DNA of 6,929 bases, taken from assembly GCA_005878415.1 (NCBI GenBank), contig VBMM01000078.1:1-6929 (forward strand), given 5' to 3'. Positions 1 to 5,775 of the stretch are shown piece after piece; the first letter of the stretch is position 1, and the number at the start of each line of letters is the position of its first letter. The notes under the pieces are model-generated. The model saw nothing but the letters and a program-made list of their open reading frames with translations. It was not told the DNA's origin and ran no database searches. A program made the translations under genes and the position numbers. This stretch comes from Methanobacteriota archaeon. Its GTDB lineage: Archaea > Thermoplasmatota > Thermoplasmata > RBG-16-68-12.

Positions 1-351
1 GACCTGGACCTGGCTGTACACGAGCCCGCGGGAAGCGCGTTTCACCGCGGCGGCGAGCGACTCGAACTCGCCCCCGTGCGTGGCCTCGGGCGCGGCCGCA
101 CCGACGAGCGGAGCCGGCTCCGCGGTCCGCCGGAGGATGAGGATCGACGCGAAGAGTGCGAAGACGGTCAGGGACGTGACGCCGAGGATCCATTGCGTCG
201 AGCCGCTGAACCCCGCGAGATACAGGAGCACGCCGATGGTCACGGCGAGGACGATGAGCGCGATCGTCTCCGACCGCGTCCTCTGCGGCGAGTCTGCGGA
301 CTCGGGGACGCGAAGTTGGCCCATCGTCGCGGGAAGCGGCTGCCGGAGCAA
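1..351 (-). CDS. Two-helix membrane protein of a DUF4129/DUF58-type cluster, truncated at the window edge
   Basis: The visible part is 117 codons; the 3' end lies beyond the left edge. I start it at the TTG at 351-349 because a clean GGAGG (362-358) lies six bases ahead, and the TTG follows the stop of the upstream gene by one base, which suggests translational coupling. An ATG at 324 is in the same frame but has no ribosome binding site. Counted from that ATG, the protein has a short polar N-terminus, two hydrophobic helices at about residues 21-38 and 45-65, then a hydrophilic cytoplasmic stretch containing EFESLAAAVKRASRG. Small two-helix proteins in this position are known in archaeal MoxR-DUF58-DUF4129 clusters (compare haloarchaeal DUF7269), so it is probably an accessory membrane subunit. 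That assignment rests on architecture and neighbours, not on a recognised motif. The molecular role is unknown. Confidence 0.72.
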   Translation of the reverse strand, partial: MLRQPLPATMGQLRVPESADSPQRTRSETIALIVLAVTIGVLLYLAGFSGSTQWILGVTSLTVFALFASILILRRTAEPAPLVGAAAPEATHGGEFESLAAAVKRASRGLVYSQVQV

Positions 352-352
352 C

Positions 353-1270
353 TCACGCCTCCAAGGCCGCCCGGATCCCGGCGAGGCTGTCGATCGCTCG
401 TGCGCGATCCGCCTCTCGGAGCGCGTGCTCGCTGTACCGCGCCTCCTCGAACAGGGAGGTCAGCGTCTCCGATGCGTCCGCCGAGACGCGGAGCCGGTCG
501 ACGGCGACGCGTTCGAGCTCCCGCGGGGTGAAGGCTTCTTGCTCCGTGATCCCGCGTGCGCCGAGGAGGCGGCAGAACCGCTGGAAGCAGGCCAGGATCG
601 CGGTCCGGACGTCCGCGCCAATCTCGAGCTCCGCAATCGTCGCTTGCACGGCCTCGGCGGCTTGCTTCCGCTCGGCCCGGGGCCCGACGCCCTCCTCGGC
701 GCGATCGAAGAGAGCGGCGTTCCGGCGCAGGAGGTAAATCACCGCGACGATCGTCAGGAGGACGGCGACGATGAGGAACATCCCGATGGGTGCGCCCACG
801 GAAGCGGGCCAGTCCGCCACGCCTCCCGGGCCTGCCGTGCCGACCGTCGAATTGGCCGTCGCATTGTCCGACCGGAAGGTCCGGAGCGCCCGCGGCCAGG
901 CGAGGATCAACGCGATCATGATCACGACCCCGAGAATCGACGACACGATCTCCCACCACGAGGACCGCTTCCCCTTCCGACGGCCACGCGGCCGGTTCGC
1001 GACCAGCAGGTAGATGATCCCCGCGAGCGCCACCCCCGCGAAGCCGACCATCAGCACGTCCACGTAGACCGGATCGAGGGGGAGCAGGGACCCCGGGCTC
1101 GTCCCCGTCGGCAAGGCGGGGGCCGCCTCCCCGCCCGCCTCGAGGTTCGCGAGGTTGAAGGCGAGCGCGGCGGCGAGCAGGACGGCGAGGAACAGGAGCA
1201 CGGGGACCGCCCACGCGGGCCTCCCCCGCCGGAGCCAAGGCACGTCGCTGCGAAGGCGGTCACCGTTCAT
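353..1270 (-). CDS. DUF4129 domain-containing membrane protein
   Basis: This is a 305-residue protein from the ATG at 1270. Hydrophobic helices lie at about residues 20-42, 70-92, 108-125 and 160-181. A charged linker follows, then a cytoplasmic C-terminal DUF4129 domain at about 222-290. The domain is recognised by the pattern of a helical Cys-Phe-x-x-Phe-Cys segment (ACFQRFCRLLGARG), TPRELERVAV, and the signature FEEARYSEHAL near the end. DUF4129 domains normally sit at the C-terminus of membrane proteins encoded with a MoxR AAA+ ATPase and a DUF58 (vWA-like) protein, often with a transglutaminase-like protein; the biochemical role is not established. The gene follows the regulator by 46 bases and its stop is one base before the next start, so all three are likely co-transcribed. 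The start has only a weak purine stretch upstream. A longer frame to 1480 exists, but its extra residues are low-complexity antisense to the regulator gene, so I reject it. Confidence 0.85.
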   Translation of the reverse strand: MNGDRLRSDVPWLRRGRPAWAVPVLLFLAVLLAAALAFNLANLEAGGEAAPALPTGTSPGSLLPLDPVYVDVLMVGFAGVALAGIIYLLVANRPRGRRKGKRSSWWEIVSSILGVVIMIALILAWPRALRTFRSDNATANSTVGTAGPGGVADWPASVGAPIGMFLIVAVLLTIVAVIYLLRRNAALFDRAEEGVGPRAERKQAAEAVQATIAELEIGADVRTAILACFQRFCRLLGARGITEQEAFTPRELERVAVDRLRVSADASETLTSLFEEARYSEHALREADRARAIDSLAGIRAALEA

Positions 1271-1316
1271 AACGGTTTCCCGGAGTCCGGTCGACTCGGA
1301 ATCGACCCGGAGGCGG

Positions 1317-1859
1317 CTAGGCCGCGCCGAGTTGCTCGAAGAACCGCTCCCGCCGGTGCTCGCCATAGACCCGGAGGCCCAGAGCCACGACGACGCAGAA
1401 GGCGGAGAGGACGAACGGGAAGACCACCAAGGCGAGGCCCGTCGCGGCGCTCTGCAACGCATTGGGGATTGCGGTTTCATTCGCGAGCCTTGCTGGGGCC
1501 GCCATCTGGGCCGACATCGACAGGAGCACGTACGCCGCGCCGATCATCGCGAGGACCACGGCGGCCGACAAGGCGAGCGTGATCGCGACGCGCTCCGGAT
1601 GCAGGATCTTCCGGCCTTTGTCCGAGAGCTCGTAGTAGATCCATTTCCGGCCCTCGTCCACCCGCTTGACGAGCCCCGCGTTCTGCAGCTTCTCGAGGTG
1701 CTCGAGGAGGGTCGGCTTGCTCAGCGCGATCAGGTTGCTCAGGTCCGTGACCGTCTCGCGCCGCACGTCGAGGCGCTTCAGGATGCCGACGCGGACGTCG
1801 GAGGCGAGGGCCTTGAAGCTCTCTTGGTCGAGCGTGATCTTGGGTGCGCCCGCGTCCAT
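1317..1859 (-). CDS. Membrane-anchored winged-helix (ArsR-like) transcriptional regulator
   Basis: This 180-residue protein has an N-terminal winged-helix DNA-binding domain at about residues 10-88. Visible parts are a first helix with DVRVGILKRLD, the turn-recognition helix pair LSNLIALSKPTLLEHLEKLQ (41-60), and a beta wing KWIYYELSDKGRKIL (72-86). Two strongly hydrophobic helices follow at about 92-114 and 138-163, joined by a loop of about 20 residues, with a short basic tail (EHRRERFFEQL). The domain class resembles ArsR/MarR-type regulators. Fusion to paired C-terminal membrane helices is common in archaea and suggests a one-component membrane sensor that binds DNA from the inner face. 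No metal-binding Cys cluster is present. The ATG at 1859 is the first start after an in-frame TGA upstream and has no ribosome binding site, so the mRNA may be leaderless. It heads the operon with the DUF4129 gene, which it may control. Confidence 0.88.
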   Translation of the reverse strand: MDAGAPKITLDQESFKALASDVRVGILKRLDVRRETVTDLSNLIALSKPTLLEHLEKLQNAGLVKRVDEGRKWIYYELSDKGRKILHPERVAITLALSAAVVLAMIGAAYVLLSMSAQMAAPARLANETAIPNALQSAATGLALVVFPFVLSAFCVVVALGLRVYGEHRRERFFEQLGAA

Positions 1860-1913
1860 CCGGCCCGTGCCATCGGCCCGTCACCTCTTGAAGGATTCCC
1901 CCCAGTTCGGGAG

Positions 1914-1950
1914 GACCCTAACCGTCGCACGACGCAATCCGAGGAGGGTC
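1914..1950. repeat. Nested inverted repeat upstream of the regulator gene
   Basis: The gap between the small membrane ORF and the regulator gene contains GACCCT at 1914-1919 matched by AGGGTC at 1945-1950. Between them lies the perfect palindrome CGTCGCACGACG-type dyad at 1923-1934 (CGTCG, CA, CGACG). It lies 55-91 bases upstream of the regulator ATG. It could be an operator, a weak terminator for the small ORF, or chance in GC-rich DNA. There is no T-run to support a terminator. Confidence 0.25.
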
Positions 1951-2116
1951 AGGGCTTTCGGTGGACGTCGACGACGTATCGGACGTACCCGATCAGGCCG
2001 CCCGTGCTCGCGAAGTTTCCTGGGTTCCGGAAGAACGGACATCCAAGGGCCGTCGCGACGGCCGCGAGCGCCACGAACCCGACCACGCCGAGCATCCGGA
2101 GGCTCGGGAGCTTCAC
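1949..2116 (-). CDS. Small membrane-anchored protein, function unknown
   Basis: A 55-codon reading frame from a GTG at 2116, or 48 codons from an ATG at 2095. The GTG start gives a basic N-terminus (K2, R7) followed by a hydrophobic segment of about 17 residues (MLGVVGFVALAAVATALG), then CPFFRNPGNF and a tail with GGLIGYVRYVVDVHRKP. That layout fits a signal anchor or an exported small protein. The Cys directly after the hydrophobic stretch hints at lipid attachment, but the preceding residues (Thr-Ala-Leu-Gly) are not a canonical lipobox. Third codon positions are almost all G or C, as in the neighbouring real genes. A TATA-like CATTTACGG (minus strand, 2144-2136) lies about 24 bases ahead of the GTG, which would suit a leaderless transcript. 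I do not recognise the family. It follows the transaldolase by 53 bases. It may be a real small gene or a spurious frame. Confidence 0.5.
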   Translation of the reverse strand: MKLPSLRMLGVVGFVALAAVATALGCPFFRNPGNFASTGGLIGYVRYVVDVHRKP

Positions 2117-2135
2117 GCCATCCCGATGCTCGATG

Positions 2136-2144
2136 CCGTAAATG
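2136..2144 (-). promoter_or_regulatory. Candidate TATA-like box for the small membrane ORF
   Basis: The minus strand reads CATTTACGG, an AT-richer patch in GC-rich DNA, centred about 25 bases before the GTG at 2116. In archaea this spacing would place transcription start at or next to the GTG. It is inferred from spacing and composition only. Confidence 0.25.
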
Positions 2145-2169
2145 AGGCTTGCGCAAAAGGGAACGGCGT

Positions 2170-2817
2170 CTACTTCGGGACCTTCTGCCAGTCGTCCAGG
2201 AACCGCTTTAGACCGACGTCGGTCAGGGCGTGTTGCGTCATCTTCTTGAGGACGTCGAACGGCAGCGTGATGATGTCCGCGCCGAGCTTCGCGGCCTCGA
2301 TGACGTGGAGCGGATGGCGGATCGAGGCGACCAGCACCTCGCAATCCCATTCGTAGTTCCGGAAGATCGGGACGATCTCGCGGATCACCTGCATCCCGTC
2401 CTGGCCCATGTCGTCGAGCCGGCCGATGAACGGGCTGACGTACTTCGCGCCCGCCTTCGCCGCGAGGATCGCCTGGTTCGCGCTGAAGATCAGGGTCGTG
2501 TTGATCTTGACGCCTTCCGACGACAGGGCCTTGATCGCCTTCAGGCCTTCCGTCGTCATCTGAATCTTCACGACAACGTTCTCGTGGAGCTTCGCGAGCT
2601 GGCGGCCCTGCTTGATCATCTCGTCCGCCTGGGTCGTCGTGACCTCGAGGCTGATCGGGCCGTCGACGAGGGCGAGGATGTCCTGGATCACCTCGGACCA
2701 CTTGCGGCCCGTCTTCGCGACGAGGGTCGGGTTCGTCGTGACGCCGTCGAGGACGCCCCACGAGGCCGCTTCGCGGATCTCGTCGATGTTCGCGGTGTCG
2801 AGGAAAATCTTGACCAT
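2170..2817 (-). CDS. tal: Transaldolase, short TalC/FSA-type subfamily
   Basis: This enzyme moves a dihydroxyacetone unit between sugar phosphates (sedoheptulose-7-phosphate plus glyceraldehyde-3-phosphate to erythrose-4-phosphate plus fructose-6-phosphate) in the cytoplasmic non-oxidative pentose phosphate pathway. The protein is a single TIM barrel of 215 residues, usual for the short subfamily. Visible motifs are FLDTAN (5-10), GVTTNPTL (25-32), the Schiff-base lysine K84 in VVVKIQMT, NTTLIFS (106-112) and SPFIGRLDD (128-136). Related fructose-6-phosphate aldolases carry Gln59, Ala129 and Tyr131. Here the matching residues are E58, S128 and F130, as in true transaldolases, so I favour transaldolase activity. 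Q86 replaces the proline usually seen after Lys-Ile. I prefer the ATG at 2817 over the GTG at 2820 because GGGAG (2827-2823) then lies five bases ahead. The transketolase genes lie about 3 kb away. Confidence 0.93.
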   Translation of the reverse strand: MVKIFLDTANIDEIREAASWGVLDGVTTNPTLVAKTGRKWSEVIQDILALVDGPISLEVTTTQADEMIKQGRQLAKLHENVVVKIQMTTEGLKAIKALSSEGVKINTTLIFSANQAILAAKAGAKYVSPFIGRLDDMGQDGMQVIREIVPIFRNYEWDCEVLVASIRHPLHVIEAAKLGADIITLPFDVLKKMTQHALTDVGLKRFLDDWQKVPK

Positions 2818-2847
2818 CACGTCTCCCGGCTCGGATAGCCGCGGACC

Positions 2848-2862
2848 GATAAGAGGATTTCC
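2848..2862 (-). promoter_or_regulatory. Candidate promoter element for transaldolase
   Basis: In the 120-bp divergent gap the minus strand carries GGAAATCCTCTTATC, the only AT-richer patch before the transaldolase. Its distance (about 31-45 bases from the ATG) would give a short leader containing the GGGAG ribosome binding site. The match to an archaeal TATA box is weak. Confidence 0.25.
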
Positions 2863-2901
2863 GCTTCTCGGGAGACGTTGTCCGCCGCGCGGCGGGCGAA
2901 C

Positions 2902-2910
2902 GTAGATATG
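2902..2910 (+). promoter_or_regulatory. Candidate TATA-like box for the MFS exporter
   Basis: GTAGATATG is centred about 32 bases before the ATG at 2938, which has no good ribosome binding site directly ahead of it. That combination fits an archaeal promoter with a very short or absent leader. The call is based on spacing and composition only. Confidence 0.35.
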
Positions 2911-2937
2911 TGAAGGACCGATGCGGGCGGCTCACCG

Positions 2938-4179
2938 ATGGCAGCCGCGCCCACGCTCTGGCGACATCGCGACTTCTTGCTCCTCTGGCTCGGCCAGTCC
3001 ATCTCCCGCGTGGGCGACCAGTTTACCGGCCTCGCGGTCCCGCTCATCGCGATCGGATTTCTGAACGCGGGTCCCGCGGAGATGGGATTGCTCGGCGCCG
3101 CCGGGACCTTCCCGTTCCTGCTGTTCGGCCTCTTGGTGGGCGTCTGGGTCGACCGACGGCAACGGCGGTCCGTGCTGCTCCTCTCGGACCTCGGGCGCGG
3201 GGCCATCATCCTCGCGATCGCCGCCCTCGCGCTCGGCGGCGTCCTCCAGATGGTCTACCTTTATGTGTTCTCGTTTTTCATCGGCGTCCTCACCGTATTC
3301 TTCGACGTCGCGTACCAGGCCTATCTTCCCGTCCTCGTGGAGCGGCGGCAGCTCGTCGACGCGAACAGCATGCTCGAGACGAGCAACTCGGTCGCGGGGA
3401 CCGGAGGCAACGCGCTCGCGGGCGCCGTGATCCAGATCCTGCGAGCCCCTCTGTCCATGGTGTTCGACGCGGCCTCGTTCCTCTTTTCCGCGGGGACGCT
3501 GTTCGCCATCCGCAAGCGCGAGGCGCCGCCGGACGCGGCGCAACGCCGCTCTGTCCTCGCGGAGGTCGCCGAAGGACTGAAGATCGTCGTCGGTGACCGG
3601 CGGCTGCGGCACATCGCGATGTGCACCGCTTGGTCGAACTTCTTCTCGAGCGCCGTGTTGGGGGCCCTCCTCTTCCTGTACCTGGTGAGGGAGCTCGGCT
3701 TCGAGCCGTTGGCCCTGGGCCTGATCTTCGGGATCGCCTCGATCGGCGGGATCATCGGGGCCGTCACCGCGGGCCTGGTCGCGAAGCGAATCGGGGTGGG
3801 CCCAACGATCATCGTGGGCGCCGTGATGTTCGGACTCGCGACCCTGCCGTTGCCGTTCGTGTCCGGTCCCCTCGCGTTCCCCGCGATCGCTGCGATGTTC
3901 TTCGTCGGCTCCGTCGGCGGTCTGTTCTACAACATCAACCAGGTCAGCTACCGCCAAGCGATCGTTCCATTGCGGCTCCAAGGACGCCTGAACGCGACGA
4001 TGCGGACGATCGTCTGGGGGACCCTCCCGCTGGGCGCCCTCACGGGCGGTTTCCTCGGAGAGGCGATCGGGCTGCGTCCCGCGATCCTCGTCGGGCTGAT
4101 CGGCGGCGCGTTCGGGTTCGTGTTCGTCCTCTTCTCCCCCGTTCGCAACGTCAAGGAGATGCCGGAGTCCGCGGCCTGA
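2938..4179 (+). CDS. MFS transporter, EntS-like (MFS_3) exporter family
   Basis: A 413-residue polytopic protein with the hydrophobic profile of a 12-helix major facilitator. The start region WRHRDFLLLWLGQSISRVGDQF (7-29) is typical of the EntS-like drug/siderophore exporter branch. The loop after helix 2 carries motif A, G68-V-W-V-D72-RRQRR. A central charged loop lies at about 191-225. The C-half shows FYNINQVSYRQAIVPL (330-345) and GRLNATMRTIVWGTLPLG (349-366), which are conserved in this family. Such proteins usually drive proton-linked export of small molecules; the substrate cannot be read from sequence. It is transcribed away from the transaldolase and converges on the DUF2182 gene with only 36 bases between their stops. 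The ATG at 2938 fits the family N-terminus; another ATG at 2921 is out of frame. No regulator lies directly beside it. Confidence 0.9.
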   Translation: MAAAPTLWRHRDFLLLWLGQSISRVGDQFTGLAVPLIAIGFLNAGPAEMGLLGAAGTFPFLLFGLLVGVWVDRRQRRSVLLLSDLGRGAIILAIAALALGGVLQMVYLYVFSFFIGVLTVFFDVAYQAYLPVLVERRQLVDANSMLETSNSVAGTGGNALAGAVIQILRAPLSMVFDAASFLFSAGTLFAIRKREAPPDAAQRRSVLAEVAEGLKIVVGDRRLRHIAMCTAWSNFFSSAVLGALLFLYLVRELGFEPLALGLIFGIASIGGIIGAVTAGLVAKRIGVGPTIIVGAVMFGLATLPLPFVSGPLAFPAIAAMFFVGSVGGLFYNINQVSYRQAIVPLRLQGRLNATMRTIVWGTLPLGALTGGFLGEAIGLRPAILVGLIGGAFGFVFVLFSPVRNVKEMPESAA

Positions 4180-4215
4180 GCCGTCGCCAAGATCGAGGAG
4201 GCATCGACCCGCCAA

Positions 4216-4989
4216 TCAGAGGGCGCCGAGCACTTGTATCCCGACGAGGCCTCCCAAGACGACGAGGCCCAGGCCGATTGCGCGCGAGAAGAAGAGCGGC
4301 CGTACGCCGACCTTCTCCGCGAAGATTACGACCGAGAGGGCGCCCATCCACAGGAGGCTCATCGAGCCCGCGACGAACAGCACGAGCATGAAGAGCCAGC
4401 AGCATCCGACGCAATACAGCGAATGTCGGAGACCCATCCGCCAGGCCCCGAACCGACCGGATCGCCAGTGGCGCATGACGAACCCCATCGGGGAGGTGCA
4501 GTGGGTGAGGCAGACTTCTTTCGTGCGGGTAACCTGCCAGAATCCCGCGGCGACCAGTGTTGCGGCGGATGCGAGGACCACGACATTCGTCAACGATCCG
4601 ATGAGGCCGAGGGCAATCACCGCGAGCAAGGCGGCGACCCCGAAGGCGCCCCATACGAGGAAGTACGGGATGACGAAGAGAGCGGTCGCGGCATTGTCCG
4701 CGGGTTTCGTCGGCCGACCCGCCTCGAGCCGCGTCATATCGCGGAACGCCAAGATCATCGGCATTGCCGAGGGCAACATCATTGCGACCATCATGACGAC
4801 CAGGAGGCCGAAGAACAGGACGAGGTCCGTCGACGCGATCGTCGAGGGGGCCATCAGGGCCATCAAGAAGTCCGCGGACGTCCACGTCACGTACCACGCC
4901 GCGGCGACCACCAGGGACACCGCAACCGCAATCGGAACCGTCATGCGCCGCAAGAGCGCCGTCGGCCCGGCCCGCGTCGCCTCCTCCAT
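4216..4989 (-). CDS. DUF2182 predicted metal-binding integral membrane protein
   Basis: A 257-residue protein with about six membrane helices (roughly 18-36, 56-81, 102-131, 134-153, 196-222 and 236-256). DUF2182 is recognised by the Met-rich segment MMVAMMLPSAMPMIL (66-80), the loop KEVCLTHCTSP (158-168), WRSGRFGAWRMGLRHS (175-190), YCVGCCW (192-198) and FAEK (223-226). Cysteines 160, 164, 193, 196 and 197, plus His163 and His189, form two clusters on the loop between helices 4 and 5 and at the start of helix 5, suggestive of metal or thiol chemistry. Family members are annotated only as predicted metal-binding membrane proteins; function is unproven. I start at the ATG at 4989. An open frame runs on upstream, but that part is antisense to the DUF1326 gene. 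It is divergent from DUF1326, a partner often found beside this family. Confidence 0.9.
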   Translation of the reverse strand: MEEATRAGPTALLRRMTVPIAVAVSLVVAAAWYVTWTSADFLMALMAPSTIASTDLVLFFGLLVVMMVAMMLPSAMPMILAFRDMTRLEAGRPTKPADNAATALFVIPYFLVWGAFGVAALLAVIALGLIGSLTNVVVLASAATLVAAGFWQVTRTKEVCLTHCTSPMGFVMRHWRSGRFGAWRMGLRHSLYCVGCCWLFMLVLFVAGSMSLLWMGALSVVIFAEKVGVRPLFFSRAIGLGLVVLGGLVGIQVLGAL

Positions 4990-5012
4990 GCCGCCGCCGG
5001 TAATGACCGTGA

Positions 5013-5021
5013 CACTAAGAA
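5013..5021 (-). promoter_or_regulatory. Candidate TATA-like box for DUF2182
   Basis: The minus strand reads TTCTTAGTG, centred about 28 bases before the DUF2182 ATG at 4989. That ATG is preceded by a GC-rich run without a clear ribosome binding site, so the transcript may start at or within a few bases of it. Evidence is spacing and composition only. Confidence 0.35.
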
Positions 5022-5060
5022 CGTACGGGCCGGTCCCGAATCCCGCCGTCCCCGGAAAAC

Positions 5061-5069
5061 GATTAAGTA
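5061..5069 (+). promoter_or_regulatory. Candidate TATA-like box for DUF1326
   Basis: GATTAAGTA follows a purine-rich CCGGAAAAC, which resembles a BRE followed by a TATA box. It is centred about 45 bases before the ATG at 5110, which would give a leader of about 20 bases, enough to hold the AGGGGG at 5096-5101. Confidence 0.4.
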
Positions 5070-5095
5070 GCCGCCACCGGATGCCTCTTCGGGGC

Positions 5096-5101
5096 AGGGG
5101 G
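5096..5101 (+). promoter_or_regulatory. Ribosome binding site of DUF1326
   Basis: AGGGGG lies eight bases ahead of the ATG at 5110 and supports that start. The divergent DUF2182 gene has no comparable site, so the two genes seem to use different initiation modes. Confidence 0.45.
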
Positions 5102-5109
5102 TTCGTTCG

Positions 5110-5748
5110 ATGCCAACGAAATGGAATTTTGAGGCGGAGTACATCCAGAGCTGCAACTGCGCATGGGGATGCCCGTGCAATTTCGACGCGCTGCCGACGA
5201 CCGGCAATTGTGAGGCGCTCGTGTCTTGGCACATCCGGAAGGGGGCATTCGGCGCGACGAAGTTGGACGGAACCACGTTCGCGTGGGGCCTGTGGTGGCC
5301 TCGCGCAATCCACATGGGCAACGGGATGGGCCGTGTTTACGTCGATCCGAAGGCGAAGCCGGCCCAGCGCGAAGCGATCGAGAAGATCACCGGCGGGAAG
5401 GAAGGCGGAGGTGTGTTCGCGATCTTCCCGAGCACGCTCACGAAGGCGTTCCCGGCGAAGACGGCGAAGATCGATTTCAAGTTCAAGGGAGTGAACAGCT
5501 CCTTCGGTGTCGATGGAGTGGGCGAGGTCCAGAGCGAAGCTATCCGGAATCCCGTGACCGGGGCGCCGTTCGAAGGCTATATCCTCTTGCCCGGTGGGAT
5601 CAACATGAAGAAGTCGACGGTGACGAACATCCGGCGATGGTCCCTCCGGGACGACGCGGCGGGCTGGAACATGTCGCACGAGAACGTCGCGGGCTTCGTG
5701 ACCGTCCAGCGGTACAACGAGAAGGGTCCCGTCAAGAGAGCCGGCTGA
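5110..5748 (+). CDS. DUF1326 domain-containing protein
   Basis: A 212-residue soluble protein with no signal peptide or membrane helix, close to the usual family length. The N-terminus has the family's Cys signature: SCNCAWGCPCNF with C15, C17, C21 and C23, followed by TTGNCEA with C34. The rest is a mixed, likely beta-rich domain with WGLWWPRAIHMGNGMG (59-74), EAIEKITGGKEGG and FEGYILLPGG. Cys spacing CxCx3CxC suggests a metal site or redox-active thiols; this is inference, since no biochemical function is established for DUF1326. The gene is divergent from DUF2182 across 120 bases. The two families are frequent neighbours, so the soluble Cys protein may hand a ligand to, or receive one from, the membrane partner. 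The start at 5110 has a ribosome binding site and places the Cys motif at the expected distance from the N-terminus. Confidence 0.9.
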   Translation: MPTKWNFEAEYIQSCNCAWGCPCNFDALPTTGNCEALVSWHIRKGAFGATKLDGTTFAWGLWWPRAIHMGNGMGRVYVDPKAKPAQREAIEKITGGKEGGGVFAIFPSTLTKAFPAKTAKIDFKFKGVNSSFGVDGVGEVQSEAIRNPVTGAPFEGYILLPGGINMKKSTVTNIRRWSLRDDAAGWNMSHENVAGFVTVQRYNEKGPVKRAG

Positions 5749-5775
5749 GCGGGACGAGCGGCTCGGACGCCCGGC

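Noticed and set aside
1271..1480. Upstream extension of the DUF4129 reading frame
   Set aside because: It overlaps the regulator gene on the same strand and gives Ser/Arg-rich low-complexity sequence before the first real membrane helix.
80..1582. Long plus-strand open frame of 500 codons
   Set aside because: It lies antisense to three well-supported minus-strand genes and is rich in Arg, Pro, Gly and Glu with no domain, as expected for a shadow frame in GC-rich DNA.
1881..2156. 91-codon minus-strand frame overlapping the small membrane ORF
   Set aside because: Its translation is mostly Arg, Pro and Gly without hydrophobic or domain pattern; the overlapping frame with a membrane segment is more credible.
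2932..4215. Minus-strand open frame of 427 codons opposite the MFS gene
   Set aside because: Highly charged low-complexity translation fully antisense to a clear transporter.
4180..4215. Convergent gap between the MFS and DUF2182 stops as a bidirectional terminator
   Set aside because: No T-rich tract or stable dyad is visible in these 36 bases.
5082..5096. TGCC / GGCA hairpin in the DUF1326 leader as a possible riboswitch or attenuator
   Set aside because: Only four clean base pairs around a short loop, and no conserved riboswitch core was recognised.
4990..5679. Upstream extension of the DUF2182 reading frame
   Set aside because: The added residues show no family similarity and are antisense to DUF1326; the family N-terminus fits the ATG at 4989.
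5738..5764. GAGCCG / CGGCTC inverted repeat at the end of DUF1326
   Set aside because: The six-base stem with a 15-base loop begins inside the coding sequence and has no T-run, so it is not convincing as a terminator.
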